Source of the DNA: Maribacter aquivivus
GTDB taxonomy: Bacteria; Bacteroidota; Bacteroidia; Flavobacteriales; Flavobacteriaceae
Assembly (NCBI RefSeq): GCF_900142175.1
Contig: NZ_FQZX01000001.1
Location: 186,001 to 250,000, forward strand
DNA: 64,000 bases
Direction of reading: 5' to 3'
Numbering within the stretch: the first letter of the stretch is position 1; each line of letters starts with the position of its first letter. Shown in pieces: positions 41,440-50,293 of the stretch. The notes beneath the pieces were generated by a model that was given only the letters and a program-made list of their open reading frames with translations, made no database searches and was not told where the DNA came from. The position numbers and the translations under genes are program-made.

Positions 41440-42294
41440 ATGCTGAAATTTAAAGATTTTGTTTTACCAAACGTTGGCTTGTTTTTTAGGTATAAAAATA
41501 CAGTAGATGTTTTTATAGAAGACTCTTATGATGATGAATTTTATCTAACATTAGTCAATAGAGTTTTCGAAAAAACTGGACATAAAATAAACAAGTTAAT
41601 TTCTTTAGGTTGCAAGAATAATGTTTTAGCAGCTTGTCAATCCGACCAAGTAAAAAGAGATGTTTTGCGAGTTTATATTGTAGACGGTGACCTTGAATTA
41701 ATTACAGATACTAATGAAAAAACATTAAAACATTTGTTTGTACTTGAAAAATATTGCATCGAAAATTATTTAATACATAAAGAAAGTATAATCGAGATTA
41801 TTCACGATTATCTAATTATAGATAGAGATAAAATTGAAAAACAATTAAGTTTTGAAAATTGGCTGAAAGGTTTGTCTAAAGATTTAATAGATTTATTTCT
41901 ACATTACTCTATTTCAAAAGAAGTATGTCCAACAATTCCAACAATCTCTTTAGGTGTTGGAAATCTTTGTGAACCAATAAAAAGAATACCTGTTTTAAAT
42001 GAAGATAAGTGCAATAAACGAATTGCAGATATAAAAAAAGAAATTCTCAAATCTATCTCAGCCGAAGAGTACAATGACAAAATATATGAGCTAAGAGAGA
42101 AATGGCCGTACAATATGGAAACAATGCTCAAAATTGTTTCTGGGAAAGATTACATTTTACCTTTATTAGAATTTAGATTTCATAAGTTTAAGTCAACGAA
42201 TTCAATAATTATGAGACGAGAAACCTTAAGATTAAGATTAGCTAAATTATGTGATGTTTCTGAATTAAAGAAAATAGCGGGAAAAATAGCGTAA
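41440..42294 (+). CDS. DUF4435 (TOPRIM-like) protein, PARIS AriB-like
   Basis: 284 residues. The N-terminal half has DUF4435 features: VDVFIEDSYDDEFYL with Glu27, ISLGCKNNV, and LRVYIVDGDLELI whose Asp-x-Asp fits the second TOPRIM-like motif, then LEKYCIENYLI. In PARIS, AriB is a toxic nuclease released from AriA when a phage anti-restriction protein is sensed. It follows the ATPase gene after one base. The C-terminal ~130 residues are helical and diverse, as expected for a fast-evolving effector. Confidence 0.85.
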   Translation: MLKFKDFVLPNVGLFFRYKNTVDVFIEDSYDDEFYLTLVNRVFEKTGHKINKLISLGCKNNVLAACQSDQVKRDVLRVYIVDGDLELITDTNEKTLKHLFVLEKYCIENYLIHKESIIEIIHDYLIIDRDKIEKQLSFENWLKGLSKDLIDLFLHYSISKEVCPTIPTISLGVGNLCEPIKRIPVLNEDKCNKRIADIKKEILKSISAEEYNDKIYELREKWPYNMETMLKIVSGKDYILPLLEFRFHKFKSTNSIIMRRETLRLRLAKLCDVSELKKIAGKIA

Positions 42295-42411
42295 GCGCAG
42301 CAATTAACAATGTATAAAAAATTGGATAAAAAGTGCTTAATCAAAAGACCTGGGTTTATTTGCAAAGTCGCCAAATTTTTAAATTTGGTATAATTAAAGA
42401 AAGAGAAGGAA

Positions 42412-43152
42412 ATGAACAAACCGACATTAATTTTACTTCTAATTCTTACAGTGTTTGGTTGTAAAAAAAATGTTGAGCGGAAGAATATTGCAAATGAATT
42501 ACGAGGGAATACTTTTGATATGTTCTCTATTGAAGAAAAAGATACGCTCACAATAGCATTTAAAGATTCGACATATGCAGTATTTGAATATAACGACAGA
42601 GAATTACCATGGAGAATTGCAACTTTTGACAATAACGACATTTTAGTATTTAACAATCGATTAATTGCTATCAAACAAATAGCTGATAATAGCTTCGAAG
42701 GGCTTTTCATTTCTGAAAAAGATTATGAAATAAAAATTGAAAAAAGAAAAGTAAAATGGAGTAAAGAACTTCTAAATGGAACATGGATCGAAGAGCAGCA
42801 TCATGCACTGTTCTTTAATGACAGTACTGAAAAACCGCCTCTTCCACCTGCGCCTCCAGGAGTATCTATAGAGAATTTTCAATATCCCCCATTATATATA
42901 ATAGACAAAGATTCTATTTCTACAAAGTATTTTTATCAAGAGTCAAAATCAAAAATTGAGATCAATAATACCGCAGAATTTATTAGAATGAACTTACGCG
43001 GTGAGTTTAATAAGGTTGAGGAACAGTGGGTAATTAAGAATCTAACTGATAGCATAATGATTATTGACAGAACTCTAGAAAGGGAAAATGAAAAATTTAG
43101 TTTCTTGAAAACTAAAGAGAAAAATATAAAACTGATTAAAATCAATAGATAA
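42412..43152 (+). CDS. Hypothetical lipoprotein
   Basis: 246 residues with a lipoprotein signal peptide: MNKPTLILLLILTVFGC, lipobox Cys17. The mature part is beta-rich and hydrophilic with a Pro-rich segment (EKPPLPPAPPG) near residue 145. I recognise no domain. It lies 117 bases after the DUF4435 gene on the same strand, but nothing links it to that system. Confidence 0.75.
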   Translation: MNKPTLILLLILTVFGCKKNVERKNIANELRGNTFDMFSIEEKDTLTIAFKDSTYAVFEYNDRELPWRIATFDNNDILVFNNRLIAIKQIADNSFEGLFISEKDYEIKIEKRKVKWSKELLNGTWIEEQHHALFFNDSTEKPPLPPAPPGVSIENFQYPPLYIIDKDSISTKYFYQESKSKIEINNTAEFIRMNLRGEFNKVEEQWVIKNLTDSIMIIDRTLERENEKFSFLKTKEKNIKLIKINR

Positions 43153-43187
43153 ACATCTTATCATTGAAAAATTAAAATCGCTCAATC

Positions 43188-43311
43188 CTATTTCAATAGT
43201 TCTTTCCACAAAACCTGTTCACCAGAACAGAAACAATTAGCAATTTCACTCCATTTTCTAGCAATATGATAGCAATTATCACTATTTTCAATAGCATCTT
43301 ATTGAAAATAG
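43188..43311. promoter_or_regulatory. Repeated CTATTT(T)CAATAG palindromes upstream of the alginate-lyase-like gene
   Basis: CTATTTCAATAG at 43188-43199, and a pair of inverted copies at 43282-43293 and 43300-43311 that form a perfect 12-bp inverted repeat with six bases between arms. There is no T-run, so a terminator is unlikely. Possible operator for the gene at 43429. Confidence 0.4.
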
Positions 43312-43428
43312 CTATTTCTATGCATTTACAGCATTTTTGGTATACACCACAAACATCAAGTTTAAATAAAATTTAATTAGATTGTAGGCCGCATTTTTCA
43401 TTTCAAACTTGCCATAAAAAATTACATC

Positions 43429-44670
43429 ATGAATACTCTGCTAAAGCAACGGCTCCACTTCCTTTCTCTGTCATTGGTATTGATGCTAAGTACAGCTTTC
43501 ACTTTCGCCCAAGACATTGAAACTAATACCACACCATCTTTATTACTGGGTCAAGGTGATCAGCTCCCAAGAATAAAAAAAGAACTTGCGGCAGGCAAAA
43601 CTGATTTGGTGGCAGCTTTGAAAAATATCGTTGCAGAAGCCGATGCCGCGCTTGAGCAACCCATTGTAAATGTAGTAGCAGAAGGTGCCTTGCCACCGAG
43701 CGGCGACCCGCACGATTACTTTAGCTATAGCCCTTATTGGTGGCCAGATGCTGAAAACCCTGATGGTCCTTACATTTGGCGTGACGGAGTTACAAACCCT
43801 GATCGCCGCACTTCTGATGTCTCTAGGCTAGAAGCCATGAGCAAGGCGGTAACTTCTCTTGTTCCTGCTTGGTATTTCACGGGCGAAGAAAAATATGCCG
43901 AACGTGCCGTGCAGCAAATTCGTGCTTGGTATCTAGATCCTGAAACCAAGATGAACCCTAATTTTCGCTATGGTCAAAAGCGCCGTGGTCACGATTACAA
44001 CAGTAGTGGTGGCATACTAGAATCTAATCGTATGGATTGGGTTGTGGATTGTGCTATCCTGCTAGAAGACTTTTCTGGCTGGACAGCTAAAGACAAAACC
44101 GACCTACGTAACTGGTTTGGTGAATTAGCTACCTGGATGGTGGAAAGTCCGGAAGGTATTGAAGAAGCTATGCAGCCCAACAACCATGGAGCTTGGTATA
44201 ATCAGCATCTTATTCTCTTTTCGCTCTATGGTGAAAAACCCGAGATTGCACGCACTTATCTTGAGCTCATGCCCGCACGTATTTTTGGACAGGTCTTTAT
44301 AGATGGTCGCCAACCGCAGGAACTTATTCGTACAAATGCATTAAGCTATAGTATTTACGGTGCACGTGCACTAGTAGGTGTTGCCCGACTTGGTCTTCAT
44401 CTTGATGTTGATTTATTTACCTATCGTAGCACTGAAGGAAGAAGTATACGGCTTGCCATAGATTACATTACGCCCTTTATTCTCGGTAAAGAAGAATGGC
44501 CAGGCAATCAAATTAGACCGCTGCGTACTGGAAGAGCCAACGAGTTATATTGGAATGCGGCACTTGGATTTCAGGAGCGTGAATTTGCCACTATTCTACA
44601 AAAGCTTCCGGGAGATTCCATGCCATCGCCTATTGTGCAGTTATTAGATCCTCTACCAGAAGGCTGGTAA
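43429..44670 (+). CDS. Secreted alginate-lyase-family polysaccharide lyase
   Basis: 413 residues with a signal peptide ending in FTFAQ. The (alpha/alpha) toroid alginate_lyase family is shown by DYFSYSPYWWPDAENPDGPY, the NPDRR segment, NNHGAWYNQHL (catalytic Asn/His/Tyr region) and RTNALSYSIYGARAL. Such lyases cut uronic acid polymers such as alginate or glucuronan by beta-elimination. It may belong to CAZy family PL38, but I cannot confirm the family number. The gene looks richer in G and C than its neighbours, which may mean later acquisition. No SusCD pair or other lyase is nearby. Confidence 0.85.
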   Translation: MNTLLKQRLHFLSLSLVLMLSTAFTFAQDIETNTTPSLLLGQGDQLPRIKKELAAGKTDLVAALKNIVAEADAALEQPIVNVVAEGALPPSGDPHDYFSYSPYWWPDAENPDGPYIWRDGVTNPDRRTSDVSRLEAMSKAVTSLVPAWYFTGEEKYAERAVQQIRAWYLDPETKMNPNFRYGQKRRGHDYNSSGGILESNRMDWVVDCAILLEDFSGWTAKDKTDLRNWFGELATWMVESPEGIEEAMQPNNHGAWYNQHLILFSLYGEKPEIARTYLELMPARIFGQVFIDGRQPQELIRTNALSYSIYGARALVGVARLGLHLDVDLFTYRSTEGRSIRLAIDYITPFILGKEEWPGNQIRPLRTGRANELYWNAALGFQEREFATILQKLPGDSMPSPIVQLLDPLPEGW

Positions 44671-44811
44671 AACTTGCTTGTTCTAAAAAAATAGGCGGCC
44701 TCCATTTTCTGGATATTATAAATTACAGAGCGTATACAGTGAATTGGCTTAACGAGTAGTCGCATTCCAATAATAGAGTACATTAATGGAGCATCTCAAT
44801 CAAAAATTGTT

Positions 44812-45306
44812 ATGAAAAGTAACCTTATCCTCTTAGTATCTACCCTATTCTTTTTAGGCGCTTATGCCCAAGACAGTTTCAAAAAACTCCCTCTAGCAGC
44901 AAAAATTAACTGCCCAATGCTATTGATTGACGAGCATATCATCGCCAATAGAAATATCATCACTTCAAAGGAAGATATTGAAGAAATAGCAGTGATAAAA
45001 GATAAACCTAACCGCGAAACCCATGACTTTTACAATCTGAGTGAAAACGGTATTGCTTCAGTGACTTTAAAGAAAAAAATAGCCTCTAAAACTCAAGCTG
45101 AGCTAAACACCTTTTTTGGTTTAAATGCGAACAATAGTATTTATGTAAATGGGTATTTAATAGAATCCGCTAAATACAAATTCTCAACCGAAAGTATTGT
45201 TGAAGTGGAATTGGTGACACCTACTGCCGAAAATAAACTAAAGCAAAAAGTCATCAATATTTGGACATTAACACAAGATGAAAGAGTTAATGGGTGTAAA
45301 CAGTAA
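44812..45306 (+). CDS. Secreted hypothetical protein with plug-like motif
   Basis: 164 residues with a signal peptide (VSTLFFLGAYAQ). The segment EDIEEIAVIKDKP...NGIASVTLKKK resembles the TonB-dependent receptor plug pattern (a -V-K- strand followed by G-x-I-x-V-T-x-KK), but no barrel follows. It may be a small periplasmic relative of plug domains. It precedes the DinB-like gene by 45 bases and could be cotranscribed with it. Confidence 0.65.
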   Translation: MKSNLILLVSTLFFLGAYAQDSFKKLPLAAKINCPMLLIDEHIIANRNIITSKEDIEEIAVIKDKPNRETHDFYNLSENGIASVTLKKKIASKTQAELNTFFGLNANNSIYVNGYLIESAKYKFSTESIVEVELVTPTAENKLKQKVINIWTLTQDERVNGCKQ

Positions 45307-45351
45307 TAAAAGAATTAAATTTAATTGCTAATCATCTCATCATCAATCATC

Positions 45352-45888
45352 ATGAATAAAACAATCACACTTATTACCTTCCTCCTATTTACAACAACTT
45401 GTCTTTTCGCCCAACAAGATAAATTTATTGAAGACTCCATAGAGCGATTAGAAAACTCCCGTAAGTACTTGTTACTGGTAGCCGATATGATGCCTGAAGA
45501 AAAGTATGGGTATAAAGCAACAGATGAGTCTTTGAGTTTTTCAGAGAACCTAATGCATATTGGGTATGCGCTAGATTGGCACAGCCAGTCGCTCATAGGA
45601 GACCGAGAAGCACGCGTGTACCAAACGGACACCATTTTTAAACCTGCCAACAAAACAAAAGCAGAAATGATGGCACGTATAGACCAAACGTTTACCGAAG
45701 CCATTGCGCTTTTACAAGATGTTAAACCTGCAGAATTAGATATTGAACTAGACTATTTTGGATCTACCAGAAGTAAGCGCCAAATTTATATGCTATTGGC
45801 AGACCATATTACCCACCACAGAGCACAAATGCTGGTATCTATGCGATTAAATGGGCTAGTGCCGCCTAGATATGTGTTGTATCAATAA
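45352..45888 (+). CDS. Secreted DinB-family protein
   Basis: 178 residues from the ATG at 45352, chosen over an upstream TTG because the signal peptide (LITFLLFTTTCLFAQ) starts there. The mature part is a four-helix DinB fold with metal-ligand histidines in NLMHIGYALDWH and ADHITHHRAQM. DinB-like proteins are often thiol transferases, and secreted ones are common in Bacteroidota. No specific substrate is suggested. It converges on a small membrane protein gene five bases away. Confidence 0.85.
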   Translation: MNKTITLITFLLFTTTCLFAQQDKFIEDSIERLENSRKYLLLVADMMPEEKYGYKATDESLSFSENLMHIGYALDWHSQSLIGDREARVYQTDTIFKPANKTKAEMMARIDQTFTEAIALLQDVKPAELDIELDYFGSTRSKRQIYMLLADHITHHRAQMLVSMRLNGLVPPRYVLYQ

Positions 45889-45893
45889 AAACC

Positions 45894-46028
45894 TTACTCT
45901 TGCTTTTTCTTATCGTTCTTCATTAAATTTAGAACAACAAGTACTAGCCCTAAACATACTACTGCAAAACTGGCAATAAGAATTACGCCATAGCTCCAAT
46001 TAACAAGGGGTATCATCTGTGAAATCAT
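45894..46028 (-). CDS. Small single-span membrane protein
   Basis: A 44-residue frame: a short N-terminal part with MIPLVNWSYG, one long hydrophobic helix (VILIASFAVVCLGLVLVVLNL) split over residues ~15-35, and a basic tail KNDKKKQE. The positive tail predicts a cytoplasmic C-terminus. No family recognised. The hydrophobic pattern and clean stop support a real gene despite its size. Confidence 0.6.
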   Translation of the reverse strand: MISQMIPLVNWSYGVILIASFAVVCLGLVLVVLNLMKNDKKKQE

Positions 46029-46204
46029 AGGTCGGTCATTTTAGAGCAACAAAAATAGATTGAAGTTGCAAGGCATCATATGACAATTGTCAGTAAATCA
46101 AAATACTAGCGCATTTATATATTTTCATTTCATAAGAGTGCGATCAAATATTGTAGGCTTGGTAAGGGTTCTGTATTTTTATAGTTGAATTTGGTATGTT
46201 ATAA

Positions 46205-47446
46205 ATGATGGTAGATAAAATTAAGTGTCCCAATTGTGCGCATGAGTTTGATGTTGAAGAGGCGTTGTCCGGTAAAATGCAAGCACATTTTAAGGCTGAG
46301 TACGAGCGTAAGGTAGCAGAACAGGCAGAAATCTTTAATAAGGAGCGTAATAAACTTGCGCTAGAAGTTGAAGAATTCGAGAAGAAAAAAGAGAAAGAAA
46401 ACGAGCTTTTTAAAGAAAAGCTAGCACAACGCCTTGCCAAAGAATCTGAAAAAATACAACAGCAGACCAACGAATCTTTTGAGCAAAAGTTAAAAGCGCT
46501 ACAAGAAGAGAACGAGAAAAAGAAAGAGGAAAACAGGGCATTACGTTCGCAAGAAATAGATTTACTGAAACGGGAGAACGAGCTTAAAGAAAAAGCGGAG
46601 GATCTAAAGCTGAACGTGCAAAAAGAATTGCTGGAAAAGCAGACCGAAATTGAAGAAAAAGCCAAGGCCAAAGAACGCGAATCTATGGCGCTTAAGGAGA
46701 AGGAATACCAAAAGCAACTAGACGACCAAAAGAAGCTTATTGATGAAATGAAGCGCAAGGCAGAGCAAGGTTCTATGCAAATGCAGGGCGAGGTGCAAGA
46801 ATTGGCTTTAGAAGAGCTGTTACGTGCTACCTACCCTTTTGATGATATAGATGAGGTAGGCAAAGGTGTACGTGGTGCAGATTGCGTACAAACGGTTATT
46901 AACTCGCTACAGCAAACCTGTGGTTCTATTGTTTATGAGAGTAAGCGTACCAAGAACTTTAGTAACGACTGGATCAATAAATTAAAGCAAGATCAAATTA
47001 ACTGTAAGGCAGATATTGCCGTGATCGTAACCGAAACTTTTCCGCCAGATATGGATCGCTTTGGAGAGAAAAACGGTGTGTGGATCTGCGGATTTAACGA
47101 GGTTAAAAGTGTATCGCTGGTATTACGTGAGTTGCTGCTTAAAACCCAATCTATTAAATCTTCGGATGAAAATAAAGGTGATAAGATGGAGCTGCTATAT
47201 TCTTACCTTACCAGTAACGAGTTTGTACAGAACATTAATAGAATTATAGAGAACTACGATTCTATGATTAAGCAACTGAACTACGAGAAGAAAGCGGCAT
47301 TCAAGAATTTTGCGGTTCGTGAGAAACAAATTTGGGGCGTTCAAGAAAACATCAACGTGCTATTCGGTTCTATTAAAGGCATTGCAGGTAATGCGTTATC
47401 TACAAGTACCATTTTAGAATTACCGGATGCGGAGATAGACGAGTAA
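46205..47446 (+). CDS. DUF2130 domain protein
   Basis: 413 residues. It starts with a zinc-binding-like CPNCAHEFDVEEAL, followed by a long charged coiled coil (~25-200, rich in Glu and Lys). The C-terminal ~200 residues are the DUF2130 core with RGADCVQTV, YESKRTKNFSNDWI and KADIAVIVTETFP, whose Asp/Glu-x-Lys arrangement resembles PD-(D/E)XK nucleases. The function is unknown. The antisense frame over the coiled coil is a shadow. Confidence 0.92.
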   Translation: MMVDKIKCPNCAHEFDVEEALSGKMQAHFKAEYERKVAEQAEIFNKERNKLALEVEEFEKKKEKENELFKEKLAQRLAKESEKIQQQTNESFEQKLKALQEENEKKKEENRALRSQEIDLLKRENELKEKAEDLKLNVQKELLEKQTEIEEKAKAKERESMALKEKEYQKQLDDQKKLIDEMKRKAEQGSMQMQGEVQELALEELLRATYPFDDIDEVGKGVRGADCVQTVINSLQQTCGSIVYESKRTKNFSNDWINKLKQDQINCKADIAVIVTETFPPDMDRFGEKNGVWICGFNEVKSVSLVLRELLLKTQSIKSSDENKGDKMELLYSYLTSNEFVQNINRIIENYDSMIKQLNYEKKAAFKNFAVREKQIWGVQENINVLFGSIKGIAGNALSTSTILELPDAEIDE

Positions 47447-47494
47447 TTAGTGAGATAGTGGGTTAGTGAAATAGTTTGTTAGTGAGCTAGTTTG
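47447..47494 (+). repeat. Three 16-bp tandem repeats
   Basis: Three units close to TTAGTGA-N-ATAGTTTG in head-to-tail order, directly after the DUF2130 stop codon. Units differ at two or three positions. No coding or hairpin potential seen. Confidence 0.75.
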
Positions 47495-47572
47495 CTATTG
47501 AATTAATGGTTTTGCGCTGCGCGCTTTTTATTTTGCGTGATGCGTTTGGCGCATTGCGAAATACACGTTACC

Positions 47573-47767
47573 CTATGTGCTCCTTGTTTTTGAATTTAGC
47601 TGAGCAATCATTTTTTCGACTTTGAATGATATCCAAATTAGGTAAATACATCCTGCGGCACTGTAAATATTACTACTTGAAGCATCTTTAAAATAAAAAA
47701 CATTTAAAATAGTAGCAACCAAGCCTAAAACGCCAATAGTAAGTAAAAAATATTTTAAGAATTTCAT
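47573..47767 (-). CDS. Small two-span membrane protein
   Basis: 64 residues with two hydrophobic helices (residues ~4-24, FLLTIGVLGLVATILNVFYF, and ~36-48, SAAGCIYLIWISF) and a basic C-terminus. No domain recognised. It follows another tiny membrane protein gene by ten bases, so the two likely share a transcript. Confidence 0.65.
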   Translation of the reverse strand: MKFLKYFLLTIGVLGLVATILNVFYFKDASSSNIYSAAGCIYLIWISFKVEKMIAQLNSKTRST

Positions 47768-47777
47768 AGTAGATGAT

Positions 47778-47906
47778 TTAATGTGTTTTTGCTAATGCCG
47801 TTCCAAATGTCTCGCCCAACTCAAAAAAATACCCGAACGCTAATAAGTTCATAATCAAAAATATAACCATGTGCCAATAATATGAAGTCTTTAATTTTTT
47901 CATCAT
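47778..47906 (-). CDS. Small single-span membrane protein
   Basis: 42 residues: a basic start MMKKLKTSYYW, one hydrophobic helix (VIFLIMNLLAFGYFF) and a short polar end. Located ten bases upstream of the two-span protein gene. Intact start, stop and membrane helix support it; no similarity is known to me. Confidence 0.5.
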   Translation of the reverse strand: MMKKLKTSYYWHMVIFLIMNLLAFGYFFELGETFGTALAKTH

Positions 47907-48051
47907 AATGGGAGTTATATATAGCAACTACTAATTGGTAGCTTATTGAACATATTTGTTACAGCATACGTTGAAATAAATTTTCAATCCCTCTAAAAAC
48001 CTATATTAGCAAATTACACAAACAAAACTTAGGTTCACTTACGCATACAAT

Positions 48052-48351
48052 ATGGATATTTTAGATTGGATACAAGATTGGTTTAAGGATAATTGTGATG
48101 GCGATTGGGAAAGTAGTGATGCTATTCAAATAAACACATTAGATAGACCGGGGTGGGAAGTGGAAATTGATATATCGAACACTTCTATAGCTAGTATGGA
48201 GCTAGATTGGATCCTTAATGAAACCAGTAAACAAGATTGGTACGGGGTTAAAATTGCGGACCAAAAATTTACCGCCGCAGGTGACCCCGATAAACTCAAA
48301 TTTTTATTGAACCTTTTTAAAGAGATGATCGATAAAATTGAAAATCAGTAG
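48052..48351 (+). CDS. Imm53-family immunity protein
   Basis: 99 residues, acidic and Trp-rich. Matches the Imm53 family: LDWIQDWFKDNCDGDWESSDAIQ, NTLDRPGWEVEIDISNT and DWYGVKIADQKFTAAGDP. Imm53 proteins neutralise polymorphic toxins in the same locus. Here no toxin with a recognisable delivery domain is nearby, so this is an orphan, perhaps protecting against toxins of neighbours. Confidence 0.88.
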   Translation: MDILDWIQDWFKDNCDGDWESSDAIQINTLDRPGWEVEIDISNTSIASMELDWILNETSKQDWYGVKIADQKFTAAGDPDKLKFLLNLFKEMIDKIENQ

Positions 48352-48379
48352 CGCAGGTTTCTTTTCTGGTAACGGTTGA

Positions 48380-49141
48380 TTAAGAGCCTACCCAATTTTT
48401 AAATTCCGACGCTTTTGCCTTGCTTACCACAATTCGTTCACTACACACAGGGTGAACATCTACCAACAACTTACTATTAAAATGGAATTTAATGGCGGTA
48501 ATAGCTTCTCGCCTAACAATAAACTGTCTGTTTGCCCTATAGAACACTTCAGGATCCAAAGCCTCTTCTATATCTTCTAATTTAATATCGAGCACATATG
48601 ACCGATCTTGTACCGTTACCGCTTTTACAAGACCGGTATCTATAAAGAAATAAGCAATATCCTCAGTTTTAATCGGTAATAATTGGTCGCCCAATCCTAC
48701 TAAAAATGTCTGCTTAAAATGTGTAGGTTTATGCTGGATTAGTTGCATTAAACTTTGCATTTGTTGCTCATCAATACCCTTTTGTTGGTTTAGGGCATTA
48801 AACCGATCTAGCGCATCAGACAATTCTTCTTTATCTATTGGTTTCAATAAATAATCGATGCTATTTACCTTAAATGCCTTTAACGCATATTGATCATAAG
48901 CGGTGGTGAATATGATCGGAATAGTAATATCTACTTGATCAAAAATCTCAAAGGAGATACCGTCTGCCAAATGAATGTCCATAAACACCAAAACCCCATC
49001 ATGCGGCTTGGAAAAATAATCAACGGTTGCTTTTACCGTATCTAGAATTTGAATTACCTCTATATCTGGATCTATTTTAGTTAATAGATACGACAGGTTA
49101 TCACTAGCAGCAAGTTCATCTTCTACAATAATTACTTTCAT
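48380..49141 (-). CDS. LytTR-family response regulator
   Basis: 253 residues. Receiver at 1-120 (VEDELAAS, phospho-acceptor Asp55 in LVFMDIHLADG, Lys in YLLKPIDKEEL), then a LytTR DNA-binding domain at ~145-250 (IAYFFIDTGLVKAV, FYRANRQFIVRREAI). It overlaps the sensor kinase gene by four bases and forms its pair. LytTR proteins bind direct repeats; no such site was picked out near here. Confidence 0.95.
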   Translation of the reverse strand: MKVIIVEDELAASDNLSYLLTKIDPDIEVIQILDTVKATVDYFSKPHDGVLVFMDIHLADGISFEIFDQVDITIPIIFTTAYDQYALKAFKVNSIDYLLKPIDKEELSDALDRFNALNQQKGIDEQQMQSLMQLIQHKPTHFKQTFLVGLGDQLLPIKTEDIAYFFIDTGLVKAVTVQDRSYVLDIKLEDIEEALDPEVFYRANRQFIVRREAITAIKFHFNSKLLVDVHPVCSERIVVSKAKASEFKNWVGS

Positions 49142-50172
49142 GCCGGTTGGTTTAAAGGGAGTTCTACTTTAAATATTTCATTATCGTTACTTACGATCAG
49201 TTCTTTTTTCAACAAAAGAGAATACCGCTTTTTAAGATTATAGAGTCCGGTTCCCATACCTTCTGCCAATGTGCTACGGCTACGAATAGGGTTTTCTACA
49301 AATAACGACTCTCCGTTAGAATATACTTTTACCGTTAACGGGTTGGTAGAGGAAATCTCATTATGCTTTACCGAATTTTCTACCAGTGATTGCAATGCCA
49401 ATGGCGGAACCATACGATCCAAAAAATCATCTGCAACATCCACTTCTATTTGTATGCGGTCTCTATAACGGGTCTCCATTAAAAATATATAGCTACGCAA
49501 AAATTTTAACTCGTCTTTTACCGGTACCAAATTAGTCTCTCCGCTTTGTAAAATATAACGGTACATGTACGAGAGTTTATTTACAAATTGAGTTGCCTTT
49601 TCATTTTCACGAATTAACGATGATAAGGAATTTAAGGAATTGAATAAAAAGTGTGGATCGATCTGATTTTTTAAAGCTGCCAATTCATTCTCCAAATTTT
49701 GCTGCTTTAATTGCTCGTTCTCTATTCTACTTTCTTGCTTATCTGTACTTACACGAAGTAACCGGGCAATAAAAAATAGTACAATAGATAGGTTGATAAA
49801 CGTAAAATTGATCCAGCCCTCTTCATTCGGTTTTAGATCCCTACCGTTTATTAGTGGATAAAATGCTTTAATCACTTTTATAACAGCAAAAAGCAACACC
49901 ACATTAATGATTAATATTACAATCCATTTAAGAATTGGAGACCATTTAAATCCGTCATAATCAATGTTGGCATTTAGTTGAATGACCAACCAGGAAAAAC
50001 AATAAAAGAATAGATAACGGTATAGAAAATCTGTTACCCAAGACATGGAGAAATCTAAGTTTCCCTCCATAATACCATTGTATAAATAAATGGTTTTTGG
50101 CAATGATACCAGAATACCTAATAAAAGGGCGGTTTTAACTACCTCTCCTTGTTTAACTTTTGTTAATGCCAT
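49138..50172 (-). CDS. LytS-like sensor histidine kinase
   Basis: 344 residues with four hydrophobic segments in the first 140 residues (about 12-30, 48-66, 83-103 and 123-138). It then has a coiled coil and a HisKA_7TM-independent His_kinase domain with phospho-acceptor His174 in QIDPHFLFNSLNSLSSLI and an ATPase segment LVENSVKHN and GMGTGLYNLKKRY. It is coupled to the LytTR regulator by a four-base overlap. The signal is unknown. Confidence 0.93.
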   Translation of the reverse strand: MALTKVKQGEVVKTALLLGILVSLPKTIYLYNGIMEGNLDFSMSWVTDFLYRYLFFYCFSWLVIQLNANIDYDGFKWSPILKWIVILIINVVLLFAVIKVIKAFYPLINGRDLKPNEEGWINFTFINLSIVLFFIARLLRVSTDKQESRIENEQLKQQNLENELAALKNQIDPHFLFNSLNSLSSLIRENEKATQFVNKLSYMYRYILQSGETNLVPVKDELKFLRSYIFLMETRYRDRIQIEVDVADDFLDRMVPPLALQSLVENSVKHNEISSTNPLTVKVYSNGESLFVENPIRSRSTLAEGMGTGLYNLKKRYSLLLKKELIVSNDNEIFKVELPLNQPA

Positions 50173-50293
50173 GTAACTTCTTTTCTAATCGGTATTTCTC
50201 AAATATACCCTAATAAACCTTTTCAACCGTAATGCATGAAAAGTTGGTCTTTACCTAAGCAAAGACCAACTTAATTTAAACTACACTAACCTT

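Noticed and set aside
40056..42294. OLD-family nuclease or Gabija-type system
   Set aside because: The TOPRIM-like part is in a separate DUF4435 protein and no UvrD-like helicase is present; the PARIS arrangement fits better.
42295..42411. Integron attC-like site after the DUF4435 gene
   Set aside because: I could not find paired RYYYAAC/GTTRRRY core sites or an integrase; the sequence only looked reminiscent.
42180..42710. 176-residue frame on the minus strand
   Set aside because: It overlaps the ends of the DUF4435 and lipoprotein genes, which both have clear motifs; it has none.
46144..46758. 204-residue Ser/Phe-rich frame on the minus strand
   Set aside because: It is the antisense shadow of the Lys/Glu-rich coiled coil of the DUF2130 gene.
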